DNA from: Acidaminococcus sp.
GTDB taxonomy: Bacteria > Bacillota > Negativicutes > Acidaminococcales > Acidaminococcaceae
Assembly (NCBI GenBank): GCA_019416065.1
Contig: DXYB01000028.1
Span: forward strand, 1-26,430
DNA: 26,430 nucleotides
Reading direction: 5' to 3'
The translations under genes were made by a program, and so were the position numbers. Each line of letters begins with the position of its first letter. Positions within the stretch are counted from its first letter, which is position 1. The notes below the pieces were generated by a model. It did no database searches. It was not told the origin of the DNA and saw only the letters and a list, made by a program, of their open reading frames with translations. This document shows positions 25,046 to 26,430 of the stretch, in pieces.

Positions 25046-26368
25046 TCACTTGCTATTGAGATCCGTCAAATCCATTTTGGTAATATCTTGGGTATAATCC
25101 CATTGCGGATGGTCTTCTGTTTTCCATTTGATCCCATAGTCCTTCAGGACATAGGCCACGTACTTGGATAGGCCAATCAACGCAATGACATTAAAGAATA
25201 CCAAGAAGGCGCTGGCAAAATCCACCAAATCCCATACCATCTGTACAGGCGCCACCGCACCAATGATGATCAAGATACAACTAAGTACCCGGTATCCTAG
25301 TACCAGTGGTTTTTTCACAGGGACAAGTGCCATCAAGTTAACTTCTCCGTAATAAATATCTGCCAATAGCGTGGTAAAGCCAAACAAAAACATGGCTAGG
25401 AACACAATCCAGCGGCCGACACTGCCCAAATTGGCTTCAAAAGCAGTCTGTGTCAAGGCAATCCCTGTCTCCCCAGTACCCATGGCCCCGGATAAAAGAA
25501 TACAGAACGCCGTGCAGCTACAAATAATAATGGTGGTAATGAATGTCCCCAGCATCGCCGCAAAGCCCTGGTTTACCGGATGAGGCACAACCGCAGAAGC
25601 ATGCATACTAGGAGCCGTACCATTACCGGCATCATTGGAAAATAGTCCACGGGCTACGCCGTAGCGGAAAGCTTGCTTCATCGTATACCCAGCAACACCG
25701 CCGGCAGCACTTTTCATGCTAAACGCCTGGGTAAAAATAGTTTCCAGCATACCGGGCAGCATGTCCCCATGGGTCACCACTACAAAAATTGCCATCAATA
25801 AATACCCTAGAGCCATAAAGGGAACGATGAAGGAGGCCACTTCAGAAAGGCGTTTAATCCCGCCAAAGATGACAAGCCCAACTACAATGACCAGGCAAAT
25901 TCCCGCCAAAAGCGGAGAGATCGGTGCCACACCCGTGAGCGCAATGGAAATGGAATTGCTCTGAATCATCACGTAAAAGAACCCGATCCCCACCAGAAGA
26001 CTGATGGAAAACAGTACAGACAACAATTTGCTGTGCAAGCCTTTTTCCATGTAATAGGCCGGGCCACCGCGATATGTGCCATCAGGATTTTTCACCCGGA
26101 ATAGCTGTGCCAATACAGCTTCCGCAAAGCTGATGGGCATGCCTAGCACCGCCGTCATCCACATCCAGAAAATTGCCCCTGGACCCCCTGAAGCAAGGGC
26201 CGTTGCCACACCTACCAGGCTGCCAGTTCCGACCTGTCCTCCGACCGCTGCGCACAGTGCTGCAAACCCAGATACGGATCCTGGCGCTTTTTGACTACTT
26301 TGCATACTGCAACGGAGATTGCCAAACAGACGGGTAAAATACCGGAGCTGCGGAAAATGCAGACGCAA
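25046..26368 (-). CDS. AGCS family alanine/glycine:cation symporter, 5'-truncated by an IS
   Basis: Sodium-coupled amino acid symporter of the inner membrane. The readable frame gives 440 residues with about ten membrane helices, including AAVGGQVGTGSLVGVATAL (about 40-58), GGPAYYMEKG and GLFSNDAGNGTAP, all typical of AGCS. The N-terminus is missing. In-frame codons before the TTG at 26368 still read family-like (FYTLRLHFPQLRYF), but at 26380 an ISL3-like end begins and supplies an in-frame TAG at 26384-26386. The first helix, roughly 30 residues in the family, is gone. Neither the TTG nor the next ATG (26305) has a ribosome site, so the protein is probably not made or not functional. It is first in the operon with the amidohydrolase and dpaL. 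Confidence 0.88.
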   Translation of the reverse strand: MRLHFPQLRYFTRLFGNLRCSMQSSQKAPGSVSGFAALCAAVGGQVGTGSLVGVATALASGGPGAIFWMWMTAVLGMPISFAEAVLAQLFRVKNPDGTYRGGPAYYMEKGLHSKLLSVLFSISLLVGIGFFYVMIQSNSISIALTGVAPISPLLAGICLVIVVGLVIFGGIKRLSEVASFIVPFMALGYLLMAIFVVVTHGDMLPGMLETIFTQAFSMKSAAGGVAGYTMKQAFRYGVARGLFSNDAGNGTAPSMHASAVVPHPVNQGFAAMLGTFITTIIICSCTAFCILLSGAMGTGETGIALTQTAFEANLGSVGRWIVFLAMFLFGFTTLLADIYYGEVNLMALVPVKKPLVLGYRVLSCILIIIGAVAPVQMVWDLVDFASAFLVFFNVIALIGLSKYVAYVLKDYGIKWKTEDHPQWDYTQDITKMDLTDLNSK

Positions 26369-26379
26369 GGTATAGAAAA

Positions 26380-26430
26380 GGTTCTATAATAAATGTTGGG
26401 GTCTTGTGGACGTTTACCTTCACAAAACCC
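26380..26430 (+). mobile_element. End of an ISL3-like insertion sequence, cut by the window edge
   Basis: The 22 bases from 26380 begin GGTTCTATAATA and end TGTTGGGG, matching 18 of 22 with the reverse complement of 26-47. The bases further inside differ between the two ends, as expected if one is the left and the other the right end, or if they come from two related elements. The body lies to the right, outside the window. The insertion interrupts the symporter gene. The 8 bp flanking the two ends (48-55 and 26372-26379) differ, so they come from separate insertions. Confidence 0.6.

Noticed and set aside
24004..25059. Long plus-strand open frame (351 codons) opposite the M20 gene
   Set aside because: It is antisense to a gene with clear metal ligands and shows no recognisable domain or ribosome site; it is a by-product of codon bias.

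Overview
The window (26.4 kb, roughly half G+C) is a compact low-copy chromosomal segment of a Firmicutes-type bacterium. Strong AGGAGG-like ribosome sites, TTG/GTG starts, the tsaE-tsaB-rimI-tsaD cluster, a DUF4127 gene, rubredoxin and diaminopropionate ammonia-lyase suggest an anaerobic amino-acid fermenter, plausibly of the Negativicutes (Acidaminococcus/Phascolarctobacterium type). The taxon is inferred from gene content and remembered families, not from a search.

Layout. 1-47: one end of an ISL3-like insertion sequence that continues off the window. 59-6994 (minus strand): a tightly packed operon tsaE-tsaB-rimI-tsaD-pcrA-ligA, covering t6A tRNA modification, ribosomal protein acetylation, a UvrD/PcrA helicase and NAD+-dependent DNA ligase, with one promoter visible in front of tsaE. 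7046-8600: the only clearly accessory block. It holds the tail of an IS3-type element, a phage terminase small-subunit gene fused to that tail, and a HigBA-type toxin-antitoxin pair with its own promoter. 8611-9804: a Cof-type HAD phosphatase and a 52-residue rubredoxin, each followed by an intrinsic terminator. 9793-16431: uvrB-uvrA-uvrC with touching or nearly touching ends. With pcrA and ligA this places most of nucleotide excision repair (damage search, incision, helicase release, sealing) in one segment.

16432-16631 is a divergent promoter region. On the plus strand it leads to an exported DUF4127 protein and yajQ. 18728-18761 is a two-way terminator, followed on the minus strand by mgtE, a secreted SH3-like small protein and an RlmI-like rRNA methyltransferase. 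A second divergent region leads to sfsA on the plus strand. sfsA and dpaL converge on a 20-bp perfect inverted repeat that contains the ends of both genes. dpaL, an M20 amidohydrolase and an alanine/sodium-type symporter form an amino-acid catabolic operon whose first gene has lost its 5' end to an ISL3-like element at 26380.

Most of the window is housekeeping. The points most worth a second look are the terminase/transposase chimera, the ISL3-like ends at both borders with the truncated symporter, a hairpin that covers the mgtE ribosome binding site, the sfsA/dpaL shared terminator, and the uncharacterised DUF4127-yajQ pair facing uvrBAC. I saw no rRNA, tRNA, CRISPR array or recognisable riboswitch.
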